64,000 nucleotides of DNA from contig JACGCK010000011.1 of NCBI GenBank assembly GCA_014925825.1, positions 62,001-126,000 on the forward strand, read 5' to 3'. The notes under the pieces were generated by a model. That model saw only the letters and a list, made by a program, of their open reading frames with translations. It searched no databases and was not told the origin of the DNA. The position numbers and the translations under genes are program-made. Source of the DNA: Pholiota molesta (Eukaryota > Basidiomycota > Agaricomycetes > Agaricales > Strophariaceae). Positions 54,101 through 64,000 of this stretch are shown in pieces (positions within the stretch are counted from its first letter, which is position 1; every line of letters starts with the position of its first letter).

Positions 54101-55706
54101 GGATTGGAGTCGTCTCAGGCAAAATCTCCTGATAGATCCCTTCGTACTAGCAACCTCACTGATAAACTCGACGTATCCAGATTTGATACCCAAGTTTCTG
54201 AGCTTATTGCTTCAATGAGCGACAGCGACCTCGACTCACTCGAAATGACAGAGGACTCAGAAGAAGAAAATTCCGAGGATCTCATGGTGCAGAAAGAGCC
54301 AGGGATGAATTTTCTGGCAGCTTGGATGCTCTTCCGGCTTTTTGCAGGGCATTGATGAAAGACACTCCTGGAACGTTTGGAAAAGGTCGCCTCAATGATA
54401 ACGGCAAAGAAAATACAGATAACCCCTTTGAAGATGGCTTGCAGTCAGACCCTGTGGCCTCTTCCTCTTTTCAAGCTCAGCCTAGAAGAATTGTTACCCG
54501 GAGCTTATTTCCGCTACTTTTGGCTCTGGTCGCAGTCGATCTACCACCTTTTCATCTTCAGATTCCTTTTCTGAACAATCTTCTGATTCGTCATTTGCAT
54601 GCGATTCTCCGACGCATGCAAATTCAGCTGGCAAGCCTCCGATTTTTGGACTTACTAGGCATTCCCCTCGTTCTGCTATCACTTCACCTAGACTTGACGA
54701 TGCAAAGATTGCCCAGCTTGGATCACCGCCTGCTGCCCAAACTAGCTTCTTACCATCCACTGGACACAACAAACCGACTTCTATATCTACTAGACCCATT
54801 ACCCCTTGTCCTCCAGTTAACAGGCTTGCCCCCAACCCGGAAGAAAAACTTCCTACAGAAGGGAAAGGGAGCCAACCGATATCAGTTTCGGAACCGCTCA
54901 GGCCTACCTCTTCAAGCTCGAATGAAAAACCTTCCCGCCTTCCAGCGCGATCCAAGCCTGCCGCCGGCCCTGAGCAAGACTTACCCCATTCACCTATTCT
55001 TTCAGCTACAGAGTCCAGCTCAGGGATGACCCAGAGCATTTTCCACCGACTCTCGAATTCAGGTTCTAAACTCAAAGCAAATCCTGTCGCAAGCTCACCC
55101 GCTAAATCCACAGCCAGGTCCTACTTTACACCTAATAGCAACTCTTCGTCTCGGCTAAAACCTCGCTCACACACCATCAACACTCCTTCATCGTCGCCAT
55201 CATCGACTTCTGGATCTTTGGCACCATCTTCACCATCCACGAAGCCTAGATCAAACACGGTAAACACATATTCGCCTATCAATCGGTCGCCCTTGTCGCA
55301 GCACGTCATAAATAATTCACTTGACTCGGAATTCCAATCGCGCTCGAATGACCTCAATCCTGACTCGCCGCCGACTCTAGCTCAGCCATCCCCCCAAAGG
55401 GTGTCCATCCAGAAACTAACGGCAGCATCGAGAATCACTCAATCGATCAACAAATCTATTACTCCTCTTCGCATCACTAAGAAGACCGCAACGATTAGTT
55501 CTCAACCATCGTCAGCTCGACATGGAGGGCCTACGCCTCCTACTGCTGCTTTCATGGTCCAGAACAAACCTATACCATCTGGTGGACGCAGGACAGGCAG
55601 TTCGGTCACGCCACTCATCCCGAATTGTCCAACATCTTCCAATGGAGTGATTTCACCTTCTCAGTGCAGGAGTATGCTTCGGACTAGTTTGAGTATGGTT
55701 CGGTGA
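51106..55706 (+). CDS. Large Ser/Pro-rich protein with N-terminal coiled coil, unknown function
   Basis: Roughly 1,300-1,400 residues; the model is not fully resolved. The N-terminal part has a charged helical region (TRRGRFTGDELHTSRVKLYE, HLKNANDRIEDLLGKLQRY) and a small globular part (LTLRTRKDLRERERVCEFWK). From about 52.1 kb the product is low-complexity Ser/Pro/Thr with basic patches (PAKPKRPPLTTPKSVSRRPS) and an acidic segment (SDSDLDSLEMTEDSEEENSE), ending LRTSLSMVR. At least four changes of frame are needed, including run-length changes at 52566-52569 and two in the first 300 bases; all go in the direction of one missing base. Introns near 52.7 kb (TCG|GTAAGT..TTCTAG) and 52.97 kb are likely. 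The start at 51106 is tentative. No domain recognised. Confidence 0.5.
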
Positions 55707-55969
55707 TATGAAGCACTCTTCGACTCCTTTCGGAAATTGTAAGAAATATAACAATACATCCTACAACATCCAACACCCTATGGCACAGATCACTACATTG
55801 TTGTACAACATCCATATCCTCTTGTATTGTTATATCATCTTGTCTTATGCCTATTGTTTATGCGACACGAACTAATACCATGGCAAGTGCAACAATCTCC
55901 TCAGTTCAATCGCATGTAACTAATTTATATCCACCAATAAATCCGTCATCACATATACGACCTATTATC

Positions 55970-56970
55970 TTATTCATCGCCATATGGAGGCAGGCCCCAT
56001 TCCTCCGGTACGAAATCTTCTAACGAGCCAAAGATTCGGTCTGCTTTTTCCTCTGCATCATGCTGGAGTTTGAGGAGATTTGGGTCAGGTATCCATACGA
56101 CTGCAAAGTTCAAAAAAGAAGTCAGTCATATTTTCAAAGCCCTAATTTATGCGTATACCTGACATGCCCGCACGTTTGCCAGCTTGTACACCTGGTATGG
56201 CATCTTCAAAAACGAGACCTTTTTCTCGTTCCTCGATGTTCTTCTCCGTCGGCACTGCATCCGGACTGCCTACGTCTCTCCCTAGGAAAGTAGCAGCGGT
56301 GAGCAGAAAAATGTCGGGCGCTGGTTTACCCTTCATATTATATTGCTTGTCGTCTCCACAGATTACCCTCCCTTCAAAGCATTCGAAGATATCTTGATGG
56401 TGAGCTGTTTTCATTTCGAAATTTCTTCGACGAGAGCTTGTTGCTACAGCCATCGGGATGCCATGTTTCCGTAGATGGAACACCAATTTACGAATTCCGG
56501 GCATTAGAGGAACAGTAGGCCACAGTAAATCTTGTACTCGATTTCTCTCGCGGAGGAATTCATCAACTCCCAGAGGTATGTCTGGGAAAAATGATAGAGT
56601 ATGGAGACCGGCTTCTCTTTCCGCTAGAGTGTAGGGATTTTACTGTAAGCCACTGCGAAAGTCAGGAGGGCGACAGCAAACCCACGTTTGCCCATACATC
56701 CCGCTTTCATATCCCAGGTCATCACTTTGCCATATTTTCCGAGGGCTTCATCTATCAAGGATGTTGATGTCGACCCATGGAATTTAATAATATGAAGCTA
56801 AGCCTGAACTAACTGGTCGCAATCGTGTAGATCTTTTCAGAATCGATCATGAGGCCTATCAAGGATCAGCTTTATCCAAATCGTGTGTCAGAAGAAGTAG
56901 ATATACACATACCGTCCATATCGAACAAGACATATTCGATTGTTTTCTTTGGGCTTGCTGATTCTGACAT
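55970..56970 (-). CDS. HAD-superfamily phosphatase, pseudouridine-5'-phosphatase-like
   Basis: Five exons give about 255 residues. HAD motifs: motif I VLFDMDG|LMIDSE (split by a 57-nt intron), motif II AVATSSRR, motif III KGKPAPDIFLL and motif IV GLVFEDAIPGVQAG. Together with the alpha-helical cap (SFFPDIPLGVDEFLRERNRV) this is the HDHD1/GS1 group, which dephosphorylates pseudouridine 5'-phosphate or similar small phosphate esters; glycerol-3-phosphatase-like and 2-deoxyglucose-6-phosphatase-like activities are alternatives. The start MSESASPKKTIEYVLF places motif I at residue 16, as usual. The C-terminus EEWGLPPYGDE resembles other fungal members. It is divergent from the glutaredoxin gene with only 130 bases between the start codons. 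Confidence 0.85.
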
Positions 56971-57100
56971 GGTGACTGATGGCGAAAGGTATAAATTTTG
57001 GTGTAGTAGTAATTAACGAAATATGAAAGGGATAAAATTAGGTTTGATCGGGGGTTGTACGTGGCTTGTTGACATCCATTCCCTACTCTTGCCCACCACA

Positions 57101-57951
57101 ATGTCTTCACTATATCCGCGAGACCCCAAGGCTTTCGGTGTGCCCTTTCGCAGACGCCGATTCACATTCTTCATTATTCTGCTGGTCGGGATGCTCTTCT
57201 TCCTCTTCGTCCCATGGGAATTGCCTTCTTCATTCCAAGACCTCGATTTCTCCAGTATCTCACGCGCCAAGGTGGCCCAACTCATGAAGTCGAAGAAAGC
57301 GCCCGTGGAAGAGATATATGGTCTTCTACATTTAGTGACGGGCGACCACGAGCAGGAACATGTTCTCAGCAATGCAGTTCATCTAGACCCCACAGTTCCC
57401 CTCGAATTATCTATATATGCTGCTGGCGATGCCACCTTAGATTGGCATAAGGAAATGGAGAGTTTAAACAAAAAGTATCCCATCATCATTTTTAGCAAAG
57501 TATGTGTTTGTGAAACTCCTAATGGATATGAGGCAATCGAGTAACAGTTATATTTTCTTCTAGACATATTGTCCGTGAGTATCAAAGTTTGCTTGTTGTA
57601 CTCATTGTATAACAATTTCTATCACAGATACTCGAAACGTGCAAAAGATTTACTCAAAGATTATGAGCTCCAACCACCGCCGAAAATAATTGAAGTCGAC
57701 ATGAGAGGTAAAATGATTTTTTCCTTCTTTGTGTTCTGGTTAGATAACGAAACTTTTCTTTAGATGATGGAAACATGATCAAACACCTCTTGACTCGTTT
57801 GACGAACCACTCTACATTCCCCAACATTCTTCTTCGTGGTAAATCTATCGGTGGCTCTGATAATCTGCAAGCCCTCCACGCAAATAAATCTCTGAAGAAG
57901 CTCCTAGAAGAGGCAGGTGCTACTGCACGCTCGAAAGGGCTCAGTCAATAG
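57101..57951 (+). CDS. Membrane-anchored monothiol glutaredoxin (Grx6/Grx7-like)
   Basis: A type II membrane segment (FTFFIILLVGMLFFLFVPW) follows a basic start (PFRRRR), placing the thioredoxin-fold domain in the secretory lumen as for yeast Golgi/ER Grx6 and Grx7. The active site is TYCPYS: a single cysteine, the usual signature of this group. Other conserved parts are YPIIIFSK, KIIEVDMRDDGNMIKHLL, and the glutathione-binding FPNILLRGKSIGGSDNL. The active-site residues TYCP are encoded by an 11-base exon (57564-57574) between a TTCTTCTAG acceptor and a GTGAGT donor; skipping it would shift the frame. About 225 residues in four exons. The 130-base divergent promoter is shared with the HAD phosphatase gene. 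Confidence 0.9.
57564..57574 (+). other. 11-base micro-exon encoding the glutaredoxin active site
   Basis: Reads ACATATTGTCC, coding Thr-Tyr-Cys and two bases of Pro. It is flanked by CTTCTAG and GTGAGT. The upstream exon ends AGCAAA and the downstream one starts ATACTCG, giving SK-TYCP-YSKRAK, the expected family sequence. Confidence 0.85.
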
Positions 57952-58432
57952 ACATTTGTTGATTTTCAACGACACGCATCGGCCAACATCAAGGTGTATA
58001 GTATAACATATCATTTGGCATATCCTGTATCATTTATCTGCTTCTGCTTCTGCTCTCCCAGCGACCATGTAACCTTTGAATGACAATACTTACTAGTGTG
58101 AGCTCTCTACCTTTACCTGCCTTCCTGGAGTTCGCGTCTATGCAAAAAGATCGTCGAACATGCTTCGGGCTCTGTATCACTCTGCCTTTGTCTGGTGCTT
58201 CTACTCTGAATCGTAAACTTCTCCCCAAAAAGTTTTGGCTACTCGTTTTCCCTGCAAACAAAATGATTCCTGGATGTACCCACCACTACATACCTAAAAT
58301 TTGAAGCCTCAAAGGCTGCTGACTCGAATGGCCTGTGAGCGGTGACTAGTGACTGATGACTTGGATTGCTTATCAATGCACCATCCTCTAACAGGATGGA
58401 CTCACCTGGTTTGTCCTTTACAATCGTCGACC

Positions 58433-60221
58433 ATGACCATATCAATCTACGCAAAGTTAATCATCTATCTGGGCATTATCTGTTTGTCGGTTATCGCTAT
58501 CCTGCGTATGAAGCCATCGCCGTTTCATGATAGAGAAAATTCCTTCGGCTCTGTGAATTTTCCCAATTCTCGCCCTAGTTCGATCAATTCTACCAGCCAA
58601 CATGGTTCTTGTCCATCACCTCCTGCCCGTACACCTGTCAAAGCGATTCTCCCAGAATGGGATTCCTCTCATTATATTGAAGGGAAACCTACAATGGCCT
58701 TCCGAGGTTAGCTGGCTCTCATATAGCCTTGATATGTTGTTGACAAGCGATATAGATAATCTTCGCGAAGATAAATTCTATATAACAGGAATGGGGGACG
58801 CTGGCTTCAGTACGTTGATTCGACTCATGGTTGAAGAATTCTGAATTCTAAACTTTAAGCGAACCAATTCATGAGCTATGTGCGGCGATGTTCATATTTT
58901 ACTGCGGCATATATTGGATACTGAGATTTGAAAAGGTTAACATGATCTATTTGGGCGTACTCTCCCAACGGGTTCCCATTATACCGGCCTTTGCGCCTTA
59001 TTATCATATATGTGCGCCTTTTCCTATTCGCCAGATAAATTATCTCCCGTATGCTTATCCAGGAATCAAGCATGGTCCGCAGGAGCGATACCCTTTGGTC
59101 ATATCTTCAATCTTTCGCGCGCTAGGGATGAAATCCAGCACCCTCTTCTCGAGTGGATGGACATTAAATATCGACCCTCGATAACATCCATCGACGCCCC
59201 GCCACCATCAGAACGCGAGGGATTGGGATGTTGGTCGACCCAGTCCGAGGACACTCCATTTCCGTGGGGAATACAATCTCTTGAGAACTATTTACACCTC
59301 GATATATCATATACGCGTACTCCTAAAGAGGCTCGCCACGATCTAAACAACAAAGCAGATAAACACGTAGTGTTTGGTCATCTTGTGCCCTATATCTTCC
59401 CTGGTAGCCCTCTTTCTCCTTCAAATAAACCGCGTCCTCTCATGCAAGCTTCGCCTCTTGGACGTAATCTTCCTCCTGATGAACATTTGGCTTGCTTTGA
59501 TCTGTTGTACTATGCAACATCGAGCTCGGAGGCTTTCGAATGGGAGTTTTTATGGTCTCCTGCATGGAACTTGGTCGGTACACACCTTCATTTCACAGGT
59601 GATCTTATTCGCCTTGCAAAAGACTATTTGGGACGGGCCTTTGCAAGGCCAGTAGATGGAATTCCACCTGTAAGTCTTTTTCATCTCTTGACAGTATTGT
59701 CGCATTGTTAATTGAACCTGGGTTTTTAGTTCATTGCCATCCATATGCGCCGTAATGATTTCGAAGACATATGTGATTTGGATAAATTCGTGACGTGCTT
59801 CATTCCACTTCGAACTTTCCAACGGATAGCAAGTTCAATGAAGGAGGAAATATATTATCGAGACAATATCAAAATAGAGCATATTCTTCTAACATCTGGT
59901 AATTTGTTTGGCGTTCTAATTGCGTGCCATGCTAATCAGAGTGAAGATGAAAAGGATCTAGCCTTCTGGGATGAGGCCAAAAAACTCGGCTGGGTTCACA
60001 TTGATCACCTTGCTGAAAAAACCGAAGAAACATACGGCGAATGGTACCTACCTATAATAGACATGATTGTGCAAAGCATGGCGGCTGGATTCCTCGGAAC
60101 GAAAGATTCTACGTTTAGTCTCGTCAGCTCACGGAGGATCCGAGATTGGAACAACGGACCTGCCGTTTTACTATCCCAAACGGACAGAGCGGAAGTGGAC
60201 TTCGTATCCGATAAATATTGA
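58433..60221 (+). CDS. O-fucosyltransferase-like type II membrane protein
   Basis: About 515 residues. One membrane anchor at the N-terminus (LIIYLGIICLSVIAIL) then a lumenal stem and a catalytic domain. Motifs: GDAGFTNQFMSYVNMIYLG (start of the domain; the family has NNQ/TNQ), RVPIIPAFAP, SAGAIPFGHIFNLSRARDEI, FIAIHMRRNDFEDICD (the HxRRxDF nucleotide-sugar motif of GDP-fucose O-fucosyltransferases) and GFLGTKDSTFSLVSSRRI near the C-terminus. Six introns; that at 59012-59070 restores HISWSAGAIPFG. Similar proteins are widespread in agarics; the acceptor is unknown. In the third-last exon a stretch GNLFGVLIACHANQ might be an unspliced intron. The stop is at 60219-60221. Confidence 0.7.
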
Positions 60222-61325
60222 AAGGATCCCGGTGATTTCATCCTTCCCCTCAAAATCGCGAGCACTCGCAACACCGAGGCAAATCAGAAACGTTCCTCAC
60301 TCTCCGTCCTTAACAATTGATAATCACAAATTAATTAAACAGCACAAAAGATATCCAGTACAGCAGCATGTCGTACGCGATCAATGTTCAACCCTTGATA
60401 GCAGTATACATATATTTAAAAGAGCGACTCATCAATCTTCCAACCCTCCTTTGACGAGCTCCGGAATCCAGGAGGATCGAGGAGTAATTGAACATTTATA
60501 AGGGGATTTATGACTAGGAAGAAACACAAGATCAATCACTAGTATATCTAGCGTTAATCTGAACTTACCTAATCACATCAAAGATATGAAAAGACAGTGG
60601 GGCTCTTAGTTACGTAATAGTGGCTGTGCACCCGCGCGCGTCTCACAATGGCCGAACTGCGCGTTTGATATGCGCGAAATCTGCACGCCTTGCCAATGTC
60701 TTTCTTGCGCATCCTCTGAGTCCGGCCTGTGTGTTTTATATACCATTAGCTACTTGGAATATAAATCATCCATTATAACACCCCAGTCTAAGCTGAATCT
60801 AAGCTGAAAATTGCAGGAAAGTTGTCAAACATAGCATTGAATAAGATTGATTGTCCTAAGATACTTCAGAGTCTTCTCAAAAGGGTACATAGATTAGTAG
60901 ATATGGATAGTCTATAAAGAAGGGTGAAGCTCTGGCCCAAAATTTCTCAGAAGTAAAATATAATGGGAAGTTTTGCATTGGGTAAAATAGTAAATTGGTA
61001 GGAGAGTTGTCATATTTTGAACATTTCAGTATTACTCTTGGTAGAATGGGCCAGGGCGCAGCTCTGGCCCACATATTTTAAAAATATACAGAACAAGTCA
61101 AAGCTCCATCAATATGCCTCTAAAATTTTGCTTCTCTTTTCTTTGTACTTTTGGCCAGTACAGAAAAAAGATAATTCTTTTGAGATTGTGAATTGGTTTA
61201 CTCTGCTTGAGTTCTTTGGCTCAATTCCAACTTTTGATGGCACTTGATTTAACTGTAAAATCATAGAGGCAATTTCAAGCAAATTCTATTTTTGAGGGCT
61301 ATGTACGGAGGCGCAAGGCGCCGAC
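60222..61325. other. AT-rich intergenic region with duplicated CTCTGGCCC segments
   Basis: No gene. Two similar segments, AGCTCTGGCCCA at about 60929 and 61053, lie in AT-rich sequence; the second copy is extended to the near-palindrome GGGCCAGGGCGCAGCTCTGGCCC. They look like fragments of the same kind of repeat as the GC-rich block at 61305-61422. Confidence 0.45.
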
Positions 61326-61422
61326 TCAAAGGGGGTCCAGGGGCGCAGCCCCGGCAAGCTGTTGCCCAGAGTGAAGCAGGAGGTGAGCGCGAAGCGCGAA
61401 CCTCCGACGCGTAGCGGCGGGC
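61305..61422. repeat. GC-rich hairpin-bearing interspersed repeat
   Basis: About 118 bases, far richer in G+C than its flanks, made of short perfect hairpins: GGCGCAAGGCGCC, GGGGCGCAGCCCC, GCGCGAAGCGCG and CGACGCGTAGCGG. Such strings of small GC hairpins are known from dispersed repeats in fungal and organellar genomes. Here the block supplies the last 32 codons and stop of the P450 reading frame (SFMPAATRRRFALR ... PLDPL), which have no similarity to P450 ends, so it was probably inserted into that gene. Confidence 0.6.
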
Positions 61423-63192
61423 ATAAAGCTTGTAGTAGTGAAGTCGTCGTAGTCGTCTTTAATTTCGATTTCATTACCCAATTCATCTTTTGCTTTTCCA
61501 ACGTCGAAGCATGTGAGAATCAACGCGATCGACAACCAAACCTATAAAGGGGATGATAATGAAGGAGGATAGATTCCGAGAAGAATGTAAGAAACTTACT
61601 GTTGAGCTGGCGATATATTTTCCAGCACATATTCTGATGTTATCAAAATGCCTTCATTAGCTTTGCGAGGATTTGTATATTTTTTGTAACACCTTCCAAA
61701 GCCATACACAGGTGTCGGACCTTCTTGCAGCTCTCCGTTACTATCGATGTATCGTTCGGGCTTGAGAATATATGGGTCGGAATAAATCTCTTCATTATGA
61801 GTCATACCCCTGAAGCATATGCGATAGCATATATGAGGGTGTCACTCTTGTCAAAGGCAGGGCAAGACAGTGAGGCATACCACAGATTACCGATGATATT
61901 TGTATCTAATGTTTGATCAAATTTACACATACATTGAACAGCCTTGTATTCATCATACCTTTGGGAATGAAGTATCCTTTGTAGTGGTCATCTTGCGTCG
62001 AATAGTGAGGTATTCCAAGTAAAAGGGGAGATCTCCATCGCAGAACTTCAAGATATATCGCTTCGGTGTAGGGAAGTGATTCTCGATCCTCATAACTTGG
62101 AAGGCGTGTCCTACCCATAACTTTGTTGATTTCTAGTTGGGCTTTCTTCTGGATTTCTGGTTTAATGCACATTTGATATAGAAATGTTCCAGTTGCAGAA
62201 ATTGTCTGACTCGGAAATCAGAGAGGATAAAAAAAAGGATAATGCAAACATAAATTGTCACTGACTAAAAGGTATTCGTTTCACAAGATCGGTTAATCTT
62301 TTGACTTCCACGGCGACCTTATGAGATGAGGCCCTATGTAGGAAACCAAGGCGGAATTTTCCCGAGGATTGGAAAGACGTTGATTATACTTCCACCAGGT
62401 GCTAGTAGAGGAGCGGCCAAGCTGACACTGTTTTCGGCTGCCTCAATGACTGGATCATGAATCGACTCAATGTCGTAACCATACATAAGAGACATCGGAA
62501 TAGATATGCCCAACTTTATAAAGGTATCAAGGTGACTTACATAGGTCAAATGTAAATCGTACATTTATCGACTTTCATTTTGTTATGATGACAGAAATCT
62601 TCGGGAGTTTATAAGAAGGCTTGGAGCATTTGAAAAACCTTCTTTTGGATGACCGGCCTGTATTTTTAGAGGCTTCAATATTGAAGTTCTGCTGCATAAT
62701 CTTCCTATGAAATCATCGATCTCGATACCGCAGCATTGAAACCATTGCAGGATCTCATCCAAGTCTAAGAGAAGTGTTGCCTAAAACTGAAACGCCAAAG
62801 AAAAATTAAAACATGCTTACAATTTCATAATTGGAACTGGCAATCTGTCGGAGTACTTGCTGGCTCGTCTCTGAAATAGCTCAATGGCATCTTCAGGGTT
62901 GTTGAGAATAATCAAGTTGTTCCCAAAAGCACTAGCGAAAACAATATCACCTATGGAAGTCAGCTTGCATGTAGAAAATATTTTTGAGATCCATACTATT
63001 GTATTTCTTTCTCCATTCCCCGTATTCTTTAGCAGGCCTGATTGTTGGAAAATCCAGCATATTGCCAAAGAAAGGCATAGGTTTGGGTCCAGGGGGATAA
63101 GGACCATGTCTTCCGGTAGTAACAAGCTTCCTGAATATAACAACTAACAGGAAAGGTATGACTAGAGAGAGGAGGAAAAAGAAGGCTGTCAT
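61326..63192 (-). pseudogene. Broken cytochrome P450 gene
   Basis: The N-terminal anchor (MTAFFFLLSLVIPFLLVVIF) and PYPPGPKPMPFFGN are normal, as are DAIELFQRRASKYSDR, the K-helix ExxR (YLEVLRW), PERYID and, after splicing an intron, the haem loop VYGFGRICAGKYIAS with its cysteine. Lesions: (1) a one-base shift after NFNIEASK near 62678; (2) an in-frame TAA just after VFQMLQAFL, where the family has a Lys or Asn before TPEDF; (3) no I-helix: KRLTDLVKRIPF is followed after about 70 bases by TISATGTFLYQMC, so the AGxDTT oxygen-activation region is missing; (4) the C-terminus is replaced by the GC-rich repeat at 61305-61422. A functional enzyme is not possible. The pattern resembles fungal CYP5144/CYP5150-type P450s, with low certainty. 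Confidence 0.85.
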
Positions 63193-63923
63193 AATGGGCC
63201 CTTGGAATGAAGAATTAGAGCGGAATATAAATACGGTTTTTGGACCAGTGAGTTTCGGGCAGATGTTATATATGTGACTCCAGTCGGGCACTGATATAGG
63301 AAAGGATAAGATGGTTCCTGGAGGCTATAAACTTTAACTTTTAAGAGGCCGAGTTCCCAATGGTCCATGGTGAGGTAAGTATGCATGTAATCATGGTCTG
63401 CAACAGGCTCCTAAACCAGCCTCTCGTTCGAGAATCCTTATCATATCTAATCTAAAGACAAATAAGACACAACTCAACTTTAGATGAAGGTTCTCGATAG
63501 AGAGGCTGGCTTTTTTGGATTCGGTCATCCCGGGCATACCTAGTAACGCGTAACATGGGGCCTACTTTTAATAAACCAGCCTCGATATATTCCGGTTTGT
63601 CAGCACAGAGCTTGAGCTCATCTTTAACCACTGGGTCAGTTTATGGCACCTCTGAGGCCAAGAATCAATGCTTTTTAGATTAGTTTTGGCAATAGCATTT
63701 AGATTCAAAGTGAAAGGCACAAAATTTATTTGATCTTAATGCTTCTATGAGTGGGTTTGAGCCCTCTTCAGACCAATTGAGGTATATCAAATCATCTAAG
63801 GCTTTTTTTATACCTGTGTTTACTTATTCAGCTTCTACTCAATTTTAGAAAGAACAATGGAGCAAAATTTGAGCAGAATCACCCAGACTGGGGGGAACAG
63901 TGAGTTGAGTGACAACACCAGAG
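63193..63923. other. Promoter side of the P450 remnant and unannotated right flank
   Basis: AT-rich sequence with no recognisable gene. TAAATACGG-like TATA sequences lie close to the P450 start. Confidence 0.4.
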
Positions 63924-64000
63924 TAGTGATGTGCGGGCTCGGGCTGGGCTCGAAAGCCCGGGCTTGGGCCCGGCTTTGAGGGGCTCAGGCTTCAGTAAAG
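63924..64000. mobile_element. Probable terminus of a hAT-like transposon
   Basis: TAGTGATGTGCGGGCTCGG begins a run of repeated GGGCTCGGGCTGGGCTC / GGGCTTGGGCCCGGC units that reaches the window edge. A short TAGTG/CAGTG start followed by GGGCC-type subterminal repeats is usual for hAT-superfamily ends in plants and fungi. The element body is outside the window, so neither the transposase nor the 8-base target duplication can be checked. Confidence 0.4.

Noticed and set aside
58888..59100. Apparent frameshift in the O-fucosyltransferase-like gene after RVPIIPAFAPYYHI
   Set aside because: A 59-base GT..AG intron (59012-59070) joins both parts in frame and gives the expected SAGAIPFG, so no lesion is needed.
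61600..61720. Loss of the P450 haem-binding cysteine (reading GFGRCYKKYT)
   Set aside because: Splicing an intron that ends at CATCAG restores GFGRICAGKYIAS with the cysteine; the gene is broken for other reasons.

Overview
The window is nuclear DNA from a filamentous basidiomycete, most likely a mushroom-forming Agaricomycete. Genes are dense and on both strands. Introns are short (about 48-175 nt, mostly 48-70) with GT..AG ends. The gene set is typically fungal: BAR protein Hob3/Rvs161, dynamin-like GTPase Sey1, fusion protein Prm1, UV-damage endonuclease Uve1, mitochondrial Mdm31, an F-box protein and a cytochrome P450. No rRNA, tRNA, CRISPR or bacterial operon was seen. The exact genus cannot be told from the sequence alone.

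Layout. 0.4-2.1 kb: Ser/Pro-rich protein with an Hsp20 domain; a short paralogue lies at 8.6-9.2 kb on the other strand. 5.6-8.0 kb: AFG1-type mitochondrial AAA ATPase. 10.3-11.4 kb: secreted protein of unknown function. 12.0-14.0 kb: a decayed WW-HECT ubiquitin-ligase copy lacking the catalytic cysteine. 14.5-18.0 kb: Prm1. 19.0-22.1 kb: Sey1. 23.1-26.0 kb: acetoacetyl-CoA synthetase. 28.0-31.9 kb: large low-complexity protein. 32.5-34.3 kb: Uve1. 34.5-35.9 kb: F-box protein. 36.3-37.6 kb: Hob3. 37.9-41.9 kb: coiled-coil protein. 44.5-47.0 kb: Mdm31. 47.2-49.0 kb: CFA/coclaurine-N-methyltransferase-like enzyme. 49.3-50.6 kb: BAX-inhibitor-1 family protein. 51.1-55.7 kb: large Ser/Pro-rich protein. 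56.0-57.0 kb: HAD phosphatase. 57.1-58.0 kb: membrane-anchored glutaredoxin. 58.4-60.2 kb: O-fucosyltransferase-like protein. 61.3-63.2 kb: a broken P450 whose 3' end runs into a GC-rich repeat. The right edge appears to hold the terminus of a hAT-like transposon.

The genes do not form one pathway or cluster. Several act on membranes (Prm1 plasma-membrane fusion, Sey1 ER fusion, Hob3 membrane curvature, Mdm31 mitochondrial inner membrane, BI-1), but I see no evidence that this is more than ordinary housekeeping neighbourhood. No clearly new multi-gene system was found.

The most striking window-wide signal is that at least nine genes, including conserved ones such as MDM31 and PRM1, need a one-base frame correction, nearly always the loss of one base from a short homopolymer. 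This looks more like residual long-read assembly indels than biology and should be settled before any frameshifted gene is called a pseudogene. The P450 (missing I-helix, stop codon, replaced C-terminus) and the HECT copy (catalytic Cys replaced) carry lesions that such errors cannot explain.
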